From Mytilus edulis (taxonomy: Eukaryota > Mollusca > Bivalvia > Mytilida > Mytilidae), in the NCBI RefSeq assembly GCF_963676685.1, contig NC_092354.1, positions 27,622,193 to 27,686,192 of the forward strand: a stretch of 64,000 nucleotides of DNA, given 5' to 3'. The notes under the pieces were generated by a model. The model was not told the origin of the DNA. It searched no databases and was given only the letters and a program-made list of their open reading frames with translations. Below, piece after piece: positions 11,480 to 21,802 of this stretch. The translations under genes were made by a program, and so were the position numbers. Numbering within the stretch: the stretch's first letter is position 1; every line of letters begins with the position of its first letter.

Positions 11480-14400
11480 TTGTATATGATGTTTCCTTAA
11501 ATCGGTAATTTTATCAAGACATTTTCTAATATATATATATATAATTGTATTAATAGTAAACTTAAACTAAACACAGTTTTATTGACAAATTTCAACATTT
11601 TTCTCAGTACAATTTTCAGTTAACTTTACTTCTTTTTGGATATTCATTCAGATTTGACTTGACCTTTATTGATATATTTTAACATTTTACTGTAAATTTG
11701 ATATTTTTTTGTTAATTGTATACGATGTTACCTTAAATCGGTCATTTAATCAAGACAATTTTCTGATATGTATTAACAAGTTTTTTAGAAGTAAAATTGA
11801 AACAACAGGTTTATTTGAAAATTGCAACATTTTTTAGTAACATTTTTTCAGTAAATTTTAGATAGATAGATAGATCTTTATTCTCATTAACTCAATAACA
11901 TAGTTACAGAAATGATGATATATTCAATACAACATATTTTGCATGTGTGAAATATACATCATGAACATACTACTTTATAGATATTCATTCCGATTTGACC
12001 TTTATTGGTAATTTTTCAACATTTTACTGTAAATTTGACATTTTTTTTTTGGATAATTGTATACGATGTTACCTTAAATATGTCATTTGATCAAGACAAT
12101 TTCTAATATGAATTGACAATTGTATTAAAAGTAAACTTAAACTGAATACAGTTTTATTTAAAAATTTAAAAATTTTCTTAGTACAATTTTCACTAAACTT
12201 TACTAATTTTGTATATTTATTTAGATTTGACCTTTATTGGTAATTTTTCAACATTTTACTGTAAATTTGACATTTTTTTGTTAATTGTATACGATGTTAC
12301 CTTAAATCGGTCATTTGATGAAGATAATTTTCTTATATGTATTGACAAATATATTAGAAGTAAAATTGAAACAACCACAGGTTTATTAAAAAATATCAAA
12401 GTTTTCTTAGTAACATTTTTTCAGTAAATTTTTCTACTTTACAGATATTAATTCCGATTTAACCTTTATTGATAATTTTACGACATTTTACTGTTAATTT
12501 GACATTTTTTGGGATAATTGTATACGATGTTACCTTAAATCGGTCATTTGAAGACAATTTTTTTTATATGTGTTGACAAATGTATTAGAAGTAAAATTGA
12601 AACAACCACAGCTTTATTTAAAAATTACACCATTTTTTCAGTACTTTGACATTTTTTGGGATAATTGTATACGATGTTACCTTAATTCGGTCATTTGTAG
12701 ACAATTTTTTTTATATGTATTGACAAATGTATTATAAGTAAAATTGAAACAACCACAGCTTTATTTAAAAATTACACCATTTTTTCAGTTTTTTTTACAT
12801 TTTGATATTCTTTTAAAAATTACACCATTTTCTCAGTATAACATTTTACTGTTAATTTTACATTTTTTTGGATAATTGTATACGATGTTACCTTAAATCG
12901 GTCATTTGAAGACAATTTTCTAATATGTATTGACAAATGTATTAGAAGTAAAATTGAAACAACCACAGCTTTATTTAAAAATTACACCATTTTCTGACTA
13001 CTATTTTTTCAGTAATTTTTTCTACTTTTTTATATTCATTCAGATTTGACCTTTATCGGTAATTTTTCAACATTTTACTGTTAATTTGACATTTTTTTGG
13101 TTAATTTATACGATGTTACTTTAAATCGGTCATTTGATCAAGACAATTTTCTAATATGTATTGACAAATGTATTTGAAGTAAAATTGAAACAACAACAGA
13201 TTTATTTAAAAATTACAGCTTTTTTTCAGTAAATTTTACTACTTTTTGGATATTCATTCAGATTTGACCTTTATTGATAATATTTTAACATTTTACTGTA
13301 AATTTGAGATTTTTTTTTTAATTGTATACGATGCTACCTTCAATCGGTCATTTAAAGACAATTTTTTATATGTATTGACAAATGTATTAGAAGTAAAGTT
13401 GAAACATCAACATCTTTTAGATTATTAAAATAACACCATTTTCTCAGTAACATTTTTTCAGTAAATTTTTCTACTTTTTGATATTCATTCAGATTTGACC
13501 TTTTTTGATAATTTTTCAACATTTTACTGTAAATTTTACATTTTTTTGGATAATTGTATACGATGTTACTTTAAATCGGTCATTTGATCAAGACAATTTT
13601 ATAATTTGTATTGACAAATGTATTAGAAGTAAAATTGAAACAACCACAGCTTTATTTAAAAATTACACCATTTTCTCAATACTATTTTTTTAGTATTTTT
13701 TTCTACTTTTTGATATTCATTCAGATTTGACCTTTATCGGTAATTTTTCAACATTTTACTGTTAATTTGACATTTTTTTGGTTAATTTGTTAGTAATTTT
13801 TTCTACTTTTTGATATTCATTCAGATTTGACCTTTATCGGTAATTTTTCAACATTTTACTGTTAATTTGACATTTTTTTGGTTAATTTATACGATGTTAC
13901 TTTAAATCGGTCATTTGATCAAGACAATTTTCTAATATGTATTGACAAATGTATTTGAAGTAAAATTGAAACAACAACAGCTTTATTTAAAAATGACAGC
14001 ATTTTCTCAGTAAATTTTACTACTTTTTGGATATTCATTCAGATTTGACCTTTATTGATAATATTTTAACATTTTACTGTAAATTTGAGATTTTTTTGTT
14101 AATTGTATACGATGTTACCTTCAATCGGTCATTTAAAGACAATTTTTTATATGTATTGACAAATGTATTAGAAGTAAAGTTGAAACAACAACATCTTTTA
14201 AATTATTTAAAAATAACACCATTTTCTCAGTAACATTTTTTCAGTAAATTTTTCTACTTTTTGATATTCATTCAGATTTGACCTTTTTTGATAATTTTTA
14301 AACATTTAACTGTAAATTTGACATTTTTTTAGATAATTGTATACGACTTTATTTTAAATCGGTCATTTGATCAAGACAATTTTCTAATTTGTATTGACAA

Positions 14401-14990
14401 ATGTATTAGAAGTAAAATTGAAACAACCACAGCTTTATTTAAAAATTACACCATTTTCTCAATACTATTTTTTTAGTAATTTTTTCTACTTTTTGATATT
14501 CATTCAGATTTGACCTTTATTGGTAATTTTTCAACATTTTACTATTAATTTGACTTTTTTTGGATAATTGTATACGATGTTACTTTAAATCGGCCATTTG
14601 ATCAAGACAATTTTCTAATATGTATTGACAAATGTATTTGAAGTAAAATTATAACAACCAGAGGTTTATTTAAAAATTGCAAAGTTTTCTCAGTAACATT
14701 TTTTTGTAAATTTTACTACTTTTTAGATATTCATTAAGATTTGACCTTTAAAGGTAATTTTTCATCATTTTACTGTAAATTTGACATTTTTTTTGGATAA
14801 TTGTATACGATGTTACTTTAAATCGCTCATCTAATCAAGACAATTTTCTAATATGTATTGAAAATGTATTAGAAGTAAAACAATCACAGCTTTATTTAAA
14901 ATTGCAACGTTTTCTCAGTATTATTTTTAGAGTATTTTTTTCTACTTGATAAATAGTTATTCAGATTTGACCTTTATTGGTAATTTTTAA
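11480..14990 (+). repeat. ~230-bp AT-rich satellite array, about 14-15 units
   Basis: The landmark TTGTATACGATGTTACCTTA recurs near 11719, 12059, 12289, 12519, 12669, 12878, 13102, 13559, 13889, 14107, 14569 and 14807, with variants at 11484, 13327 and 14339. The usual spacing is 218-238 bp, with some shortened (150, 209) or lengthened (330-340) units. Each unit also carries CATTTGATCAAGACAATTTT and a block near GATATTCATTCAGATTTGAC. Short ORFs of 60-72 codons recur within units (12209, 13246, 13505, 14027) and are by-products of the repeat. Isolated related copies flank the element at 33841-34975. Confidence 0.85.
11858..11970 (-). mobile_element. LINE 3'-end fragment inserted in the satellite
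   Basis: One satellite unit is interrupted by a foreign 113-bp block. Read on the minus strand it ends GAGAATAAAG followed by ATCT repeats, a polyadenylation-signal-plus-short-tail pattern typical of LINE 3' ends. The insertion explains the 340-bp spacing between satellite landmarks at 11719 and 12059. Confidence 0.6.
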
Positions 14991-16004
14991 AGGCAGTGCT
15001 TTAAGGCCTGACTTTTAAGTCATGAGGTTCATCTTTTCATACGCAATCTATGCAGGGGGTCTTTTGGCCAGAAATAGATCCGGAAATGTTCGAATTTCAC
15101 CTCTTCTTTTTATGGTATAATATGGTTTTTGTTTCTTTCATTTACATTGGGGACTAAAGAAACGATCAGTGTGTATTGTTCGTTTTATAGAACTTGTTAT
15201 TAGTGTGTATTTTGCATTATAAGCAGTCAACCTGACTACAAACTATCATTATGTGTATTCCGTGTGGAAAGAGGTCGGGTCAATTTCGAGTGTTATCTGA
15301 CATCTAAAGATTCTTTAATTAGTTCAGACGTTGATATAACAATGAAAAGTCGACTGAACATGATTAATATTGCATCTTCTATAATTCAAAGCGGAATTCG
15401 GTTTATGAACGAGAAACCGTAAAGCGTTTTCAATTTCGGTTCTAGTTATGTATGTTGTCTACGTATTATACTGGTTCCCGGTACTACGTTCCGGGTATTA
15501 GCTATTTGATATATGTGATGTGTAACATTACGATCGGGTACCAGCCAATCTACGTGTGTATGTGTACATGATTTCCCGCCAAAATGACCGATTTACAGCT
15601 ATGGAAAATAGTCCATAAACGTTCCGAATAATGATATGCAAATTCATAATTAATCGTAACTTTTTTTTATCTTTGTATAATAAATATAACAAAATGGATT
15701 CCACAAAATTGAAAATAGCATTATTTTACGAGGATTTCTCATATTTCTCACTTCCGGGCGCAGTAAAACGTATGTTTTGAAGAAGCTCGAAGAATTTGAC
15801 AAAGTGAATTGAGAAGGAAACGGATAGATATACGTCCTTGCTATCAGGTAAAACAATTTAAATGTACAGAACAAACACATTTACTTCACACAAATAGTAC
15901 AGGCTTAAGCTTTTTATTGTCTTACACGACTGTAGTCTAGTGTTTAAACGACGGCGGTGACCTACAAGGTACGGGTCATACTGGGTCAAGTCTAAATATG
16001 TAAA
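14991..16004. other. Unique-looking stretch, no gene recognised
   Basis: Composition is more balanced than in the flanking satellite. No ORF with support is present; a 76-codon minus-strand ORF at 15650-15880 is unconvincing. Confidence 0.5.
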
Positions 16005-17090
16005 CATATCTTGATCTTGATCTTGATAGATTTACGGTGATACATCCAAGGATATTATTACACCGCGCGTGCGTCAAGTATTTTACTTAAGTTGGGCCCC
16101 CCTTACAATTTCACTAAAGGTTTTAGCTGGTTCTTCTGCTGTCTGAATTTTGGTGAAGATATCCGGTGGTAGTAGGTTCCAGTCTTTAATGGTATTTGGA
16201 ATAAAACTGTATTTTAACGTATCTGTTTTTGTTTGAAGACGGAGGAAATGTTGACTGTGCATGTTCTTGGTTGTACGGGATGGTTTTTTCAGTTGGTCAG
16301 ATGGTAAGTTTGCTTGACCGTGTATATTCTTGCAGAAAAGAATTAATCTGTTTTGTGTACGTCGGTCTTTTAGTGAGGGTAATTGTAGCTGATCTAAAAT
16401 TGCTGTCATACTTCCTGGTTCGTAATCAGTGTAGTTTGATGTTATGAACGTAGCCGCTCTTTTCTGTACATTTTCCAGTTGGTCTTGGAGATATAGTTGA
16501 TGTGGGTCCCAGGCAGTGCTTGCATATTCTAGGACAGGTCGTATCAGTCCTTTATAGGCCTGGAGTTTAACTTCAAGTGGACATGCGGATAGATTTCTTT
16601 TTAGTAAACCTAGTGTCCTGTAAGATTTATTGCATATCTCCTCTATGTGCTTACCCCAGTGTAGATCATTCGTGATGTTAACTCCTAGATATTTTATTGA
16701 TGTTAAAAATTGGAGTTCCATATTTTTTAATATGTATTTAAATGATGTTGTTTTCTTCTTGCGACTCAATGTCATCATGTTGCATTTAACTGGCTGAAAT
16801 CTCATTCCCCAATCTGTCGCCCAGTTTCCTAGGGTATCGATATCCTTCTGTAGTTCAACACAGTCATCTTCTGTAGCATACACAGTCGTCTGCGAACAGT
16901 CTAATTTCTGATGTTACGTTATCTGCTATGTCGTTGATATGGACCAGAAATAGGATTGGACCAAGAACCGTTCCTTGAGGTACTCCTGATAGGACTGATG
17001 ATGTTTCGGATGATATCCACGTGCTATTAGGTAGAAAGCATCGTAATGCAATATCTACAATTTTTCCTCCTTTATACATCGTTTAACCAG
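16005..17090 (-). pseudogene. 5'-truncated CR1-like LINE, reverse-transcriptase C-terminal part, frameshifted
   Basis: Two overlapping minus-strand frames belong to one reverse transcriptase. The first (17079-16864) holds G-V-P-Q-G-T-V-L-G-P and the catalytic F-A-D-D. The second (16883-16083, 266 codons) continues with K-Y-L-G-V, the thumb and the C-terminal region (L-I-R-P-V-L-E-Y-A-S, R-A-A). A frameshift lies just after F-A-D-D, at about 16870-16880. No RNase H or endonuclease is present. The 3' untranslated region runs to about 16005 and ends in CAAGAT repeats on the minus strand, a CR1/L2-type microsatellite tail. The 5' truncation point is near 17090. The copy is dead. Confidence 0.85.
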
Positions 17091-17133
17091 ATATATTTCT
17101 CCTTTATACATCGTTTAACCAGATATATTTCTC
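17070..17133. repeat. 32-bp tandem duplication at the LINE truncation point
   Basis: The segment containing CATCGTTTAACCAGATATAT occurs twice in a row (about 17077 and 17109), directly at the 5' edge of the truncated LINE. It may be a repair scar from the insertion or a simple slippage duplication. Confidence 0.7.
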
Positions 17134-18483
17134 TTTCAAATACACTTAAACACGGGTTGTATGTACGTATCTTTTCTAGTGTTTTCTTGTCCTTATTAAA
17201 GTTCATTTGTTGATGTTTAAATATTTTTGAACGACTGAACACAGGAGTGAATGAATGCAACAATTATATATACTGAAGACTTGGGCTGTACAATGATAGT
17301 GTACGTATATCATACTGATAATTATTCTAGCAGTAATTATGTTAATTTAGGATGTAATGACAGGAATTCATGAGTTATGCCTCAGGCTTTTTGAAAAAAT
17401 ATCAATGACAATGTAAACAGGAACAAAACATTGACACGAATGATGCTCTCTTCTATGTTATAGTTATTTAGGTATGTGTGTTGCACAAGTTTCAAAAAAA
17501 CTTAAGTTATAAAACTTTTTTTCAGGGCACAAACCCACTTTAAAGAGACTTGTCTACTGCCATACCCATCCTATTTTCATGCACCATTTGCAAGCAAGAG
17601 ACTGAATGGTTTGCAAAATTAAAAATCAGGACGGTGTCCAATTAAAACAAAAGAACTAAACTGGATGAATATTGTAGGAGAAATTTAGAGGAAAGTTTTG
17701 ATTTGTGAAATTGGTTTTCCTGAAAAGTCATTCATCCTAGCCTGCACAAAGGAACTATAACTGTCCACCACCAACTGACGAGCTAATGTTGAGCTTCACA
17801 TATGGAATTACTCAAATACCATCAATGTCTATGTTTTCAGCACAGATTTCACAAATTATGACACAGCTGTGCTTTTTTTATACCTGTTAAAGAGTTGTAT
17901 ACTTAATTTTATTTTTTTATCAATAAATATATATTGTGTCATTTAAGAACTTGTATTTTGCCAAAAGATGCATACTAGTGAATGAAAGTGGTGCAGTTCA
18001 TTTTGCTTTGGTATATAGAATTGAATTACAATTGTTCATGTTATTGGAATGCTTATAAAAATAAGGAGATGTGGTACAATGTATTTGATATTTAGTGAGT
18101 TTATCAAGCAAAAGTGAATAAGAAATAGGTATAAGCAGTTACAGGTACTACTGTACAATCTCAAACAATGAGAAAAACTCATACCGTAAAGAGAATTTCA
18201 TATTTACAAGCAAGTTTTGGTTTTGCGTTGAATAATTTTCTTCTATTGTTTTAATTGCAAATATGGGAAGTGGTTAAAATGCTAATGAGACAGCTGTTAT
18301 GGCCCCAGAGCCTTAATTGAAAACTTCTTTTTCATTCATACCGGTAGATTTTGCCTGGAGTTAGAAACATATCTGCCAACTTTTCAAAATGCACATGGGG
18401 GTTTTACGTGAAAGATGGTCCATATAGTCATACAAAACCTTCAAGGGGGCCTTCAAATGGAAGCAGGACAAGTTGCCCCACTG
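17134..18483. other. AT-rich stretch, no gene recognised
   Basis: No coding or repeat signal that I can name is visible in this stretch. Confidence 0.5.
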
Positions 18484-19050
18484 GCTAATCGCCCCACTTT
18501 TTAAAAAACCGCCACAAACTGATTTATCAAATCGCCCCACATGTGAAATTGGTTAAATCATGTTTAATATTACTCCTGCCAACTCGCCCTACTTATAAAA
18601 AAACCGTAATATTTAGATTAATATATATACAATTAAAAATAAAAACTCGCACCACTTTAATGAAAACTAATCTACACAGAATACAAACAAACCGAAAATT
18701 AATTTAATTACTATTATTGATATATACTGAGATTATAATTCTAAAAAAAAAACTGATTGTTGAAGAATAACTGTAAGTTTTGAAGCTTAGTTATTTGCAT
18801 AACAATTGAAAAGAAACCAGTTAAATGTATCAAAATGCAATATAAGGAATTTAACTTATATTCAATGGAATAACATCTTTTTCCATAAGTGGGGCGAGTT
18901 GGCATTACTAAATTCATCCTGGTTAATAATATATTTATCTAGATTTCACCCATTTCCATTAGATGGGACCAGTTGGCAGGAGTAATATTAACGGGATTTA
19001 ACACAGTTCACAAGTGGGGTGATTTGGTAATCCAGGTTGGGGCAGTTTTT
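18484..19050. repeat. Foldback element with ~90-bp imperfect inverted arms
   Basis: The left arm (about 18503-18590) and right arm (about 18961-19050) are reverse complements at roughly 75-80%. They contain a perfect core, TTAATATTACTCCTGCCAAC, at 18564 whose complement lies at 18971-18991. The motif ATCGCCCCAC recurs several times in both arms, and a second pairing (GGCGAGTTGGC at about 18894) lies closer to the centre. No transposase is present. The right outer end is cut off by the Helentron-like end at 19053. Confidence 0.65.
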
Positions 19051-19052
19051 TT

Positions 19053-20075
19053 GTCGAGCCTGCGACTTTTGTCGCAGAAAGCTCGACATTGGGATAGTGA
19101 TACGGCGGCGGCGATGTTAGCTCAGTTCTATAAGCTTTATATTTTAGAAGGTGGGAGACCTGGATGCTTCATTCTTTGTATATGGTTGCCTCATGTTACG
19201 AAGATTCCGTCAGTCACATGTCCAATGTCCTTGACCTCATTTTCATGGTTCAGTGACTACTTGAAAAAAAAGTTAAAATTTTTTGTAATGTTAAATTCTC
19301 TCTTATTATACATGTAAGTAATTGGATAACTATATTTGGTATGTGTGTACCTTGCAAGGTCCTCTTGCCCGTCAGACAGTTTTCACTTGACCTCGACCTC
19401 ATTTCATGGATCAGCAAACAACGTCAAGGTTAAGTTTTGGTGGTCAAGTCCATATCTGAGATACTATAAGCAATAGGTCTAGTATATTCGGTGTATGGAA
19501 GCACTGTAAGGTGTACATGTCCAACTGGCAGGTGTCATCTGACCTTGACCTCATTTTCATGGTTTAGTGGTTATAGTTAAGTTTTGTGTTTTGGTCTGTT
19601 TTTCTTATACTGTTTGCAATAGGTCTTCTATATTTTGTGTATGGCATGGTTGTAAGGTGTACAGGTCTACCTGGTAGGTGTCATATGACCTTGACCTCAT
19701 TTTCATGGTTCAGTGGTTAAAGTTAAGTTTTTGAGTTCTGGCCTTTTTTCTAATACTATATGCAAAAGGTCAACTATATTTGGTGTATGGAAATATTTCA
19801 TGATCTACATGTCAGTCGCACAGGTTTTATTTGACCTTGATCTCATTTTTTTACGGTTCATTGCTCAGTGTTAAGCTTTTGTGTTTTGGTCTGTTTTTCT
19901 AAAACTATAAGCAATAAGTCAATTTTATTTGTTGTATAGAAGAATTGTAAGCTGTACATGCCTACCTGGCATGGTTTATCTGACCTTGACCTCATTTTCG
20001 TGGTTCAAAGGTCAATGTTTAGTTTTCTTGGTTTATGTTAAGATTATGTGACAGTTGTAATAACGCTTTATTATT
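19053..20075 (+). mobile_element. Helentron-like element (H5), 5' part with ~150-bp core repeats
   Basis: A run of T is followed by GTCGAGCCTGCGAC-TTTT-GTCGCAG...GCTCGAC, a compound palindrome at 19053-19087. A GGC microsatellite and then about six core repeats of roughly 150 bp follow; the landmark TGACCTTGACCTCATTTTC is at about 19538, 19683 and 19979, with diverged copies at 19220, 19385 and 19828. The 3' end is missing where another 5' end (20076) begins. The same core family occurs on the minus strand at 51647-52212. The 114-codon ORF at 18973 is spurious. Confidence 0.7.
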
Positions 20076-20200
20076 AGGGCCCCGACTAAAAGCCTGGTCG
20101 CCCTATAGTGATCAGTCTGTCCGTCCGTCCGTCCATAACACTTTAACTTTGTGTCCGCTCCATATCTAGAAAACCATTATGATTTCATACTGATATTCTT
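20076..20200 (+). mobile_element. Helentron-like 5' end (H4)
   Basis: After TT the sequence AGGGCCCCGAC...GGTCGCCCTA forms a terminal palindrome (about 20076-20104), followed by a GTCCGTCC microsatellite. The rest of the element is missing; a coding fragment begins by 20203. Confidence 0.65.
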
Positions 20201-20202
20201 AT

Positions 20203-20590
20203 CACAGATATATCCGGGAAAAGTAGTATTGTTACACTTAAAGATAATGCAACAACCATTCTACAAAACTTTTACCATCGACCAAAGCATCAATAGTCTG
20301 AAGATGAGAAACAAGCTATTATTTTAGCAGCTGCAAAGCTAATCAAAAGTGACATTCGATCAGTAGAAACTTCAAAGGAGTATTACCCATTTCCCTTAGA
20401 CATAGCATCAATTGATCAGAACTTCCAATATGTCCCAGATAGTTTAAGACTCCTTATGAAAACATTTTTTGTTGAAAAAGACTCAAAACTGAAGATTGCA
20501 TCAATTGGATATGCCGTTATGCAAGCATCTTAACCTCGCATTCTTCTTACACCTTAAAAGCTCGGGCTTTGCATACAGCTTATAAACTCG
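20203..20590 (+). pseudogene. Decayed exon of an unidentified, transposon-associated-looking protein family
   Basis: One frame reads with protein-like composition from about 20203 (L-K-D-N-A) through A-A-A-K-L-I-K-S-D-I-R, Y-P-F-P, L-R-L-L-M-K-T-F-F and I-G-Y-A-V-M-Q-A-S. It is broken by stops near 20287, 20532 and 20556. The order of motifs, ending in P-R-I-L-L and then K-L-G-L-C-I-Q-L, resembles an uncharacterised protein family that I remember as highly multiplied in molluscs. I cannot name it or give a function. It is inactive and is joined on the right to the Penelope-like remnant on the other strand. Confidence 0.4.
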
Positions 20591-21573
20591 TTTGATTAAA
20601 AATCCGCGAAGTTCCTGTAACGGCTGAGTGACAGCCTCTCAGGAGCAAATCCCCTTTACGCTGAGAGCTTGACTGTACGGGATACTTTTTGTACAGTGTT
20701 TGAGGAGACAGCTTTGGGGAGAAAGGTACTGATTACAGTAGAGGTCTGTTGATATCACACCGTCCTTCATAGATGTAGTTGTGTCTAAGAAAGATATCTT
20801 AGAGTCGGATATTTCATATGTAAATTTAATTGACTGGTGGGCGTTGTTTGCATGTCTGATAAAAGCATCAATCGCTGTCCCGTTTATTTGAAGATAATTT
20901 TCACCATTAAAGGTAAAATTGTTGCAGTTGAGGACCAGAGTAAGCAGCTGGCCTCAACATTTGGTAGGTGGTTCTAAAGTGTTGCGCGAGCCCATATTTC
21001 CCTACACGATTGTATTCTGTCATCATGAGGTATCTTGGTATACAATGAGGTGACATCTAAAGTGACAAGGAGAGTTTCCAGAGGAAGAGGATTCATGGAT
21101 TCCATTTTGCGAAGATAATCTGTAATGTCCTGAATGTGAGAAGTAAGATTTTCTACATAAGATCTTAAATGAAAGTCTACAAATTCCGAGATTTTCTCAG
21201 TCGGGAGGCCGTTACCGGATACAATGGGTCTACCGGGGTTGTTAACCTTGTGTATTTTAGGAAGAAGATACAATCGATCAGGCTTGGCTTTCTCTGGTTT
21301 TGAATATCCAATTGTATCCTTATCTATGTGCCCGTCATTGTGCATGGTTTGTAACGCAGTACTAATTTTAGAACTTAACTCGGAAGTAGGGTCATAGTCA
21401 AGTTTCTTATACAATCTCTCGTCAGAGAGCTGACGCTCAGCTTCCGCGATGTAGTTGGCTTTGTCCATTATCACAACGGCACTTCCCTGGTCTGCTGGTT
21501 TTTTAACAATATCATCTCGGTTTCTCAGCGATTGTACTGCTCTTTTCTCGTCAGAGGAGGTGTTATAAAACGA
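20591..21573 (-). pseudogene. Penelope-like element, reverse-transcriptase half (catalytic core deleted)
   Basis: A minus-strand frame (166 codons from 21474, open upstream to 21573) shows Penelope-like motifs in order: K-K-P-A-D-Q-G-S-A-V-V-I-M-D, L-Y-L-L-P-K-I-H-K, G-R-P-I-V-S-G and T-L-D-V-T-S-L-Y-T, the first catalytic aspartate. Beyond a frameshift near 21000 and a stop near 20960 the protein continues to N-F-T-F-N-G and Y-L-Q-I-N-G-T-A. It then jumps to a region normally well downstream (H-A-N-N-A-H-Q, S-F-L-D-T-T-T), so the Y/F-x-D-D active site is deleted at about 20872. The C-terminal GIY-YIG nuclease of this family is absent. The N-terminal half lies at 27739-28270, separated by the LINE insertion. 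Confidence 0.85.
21562..21573. repeat. Target-site duplication of the LINE, left copy
   Basis: GTTATAAAACGA at 21562-21573 is identical to 27739-27750. Read on the minus strand, both copies encode the same codons (S-F-Y-N) of the interrupted Penelope-like frame, which confirms the insertion boundary. Confidence 0.95.
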
Positions 21574-21802
21574 TTGATTGATTGATTGTTGGTTGCTTTA
21601 CGCCGCATTAGCACAAAAAGGCTATATCGCGGCGAGAGCTAATTCGAATATTTTTACAATTTAAAGCATATTTTTAAAATAAGACAAAAGGTCCTTCAAT
21701 ACACTAAAATTCTTGACTAAAGCAAATTGATTATATACAAATAAAAATCAACAGTAAAATAACGTGATAAAAATTAAAATCGATTTAAATATAATAACAT
21801 TT
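21574..21802 (-). other. LINE 3' untranslated region and AATC tail
   Basis: After the ORF2 stop at 21803 about 230 bp follow, ending GCGGCGTAAAGCAACCAAC and then three or more AATC repeats directly at the target duplication. The end matches the SINE tails at 8085-8114, 34280 and 47505. This supports recognition of a shared 3' end by the LINE reverse transcriptase. Confidence 0.9.

Noticed and set aside
12209-14233. Repeated 60-72-codon ORFs as a gene family
   Set aside because: They are translations of the 230-bp satellite unit, with shifting ends and frequent frame changes.
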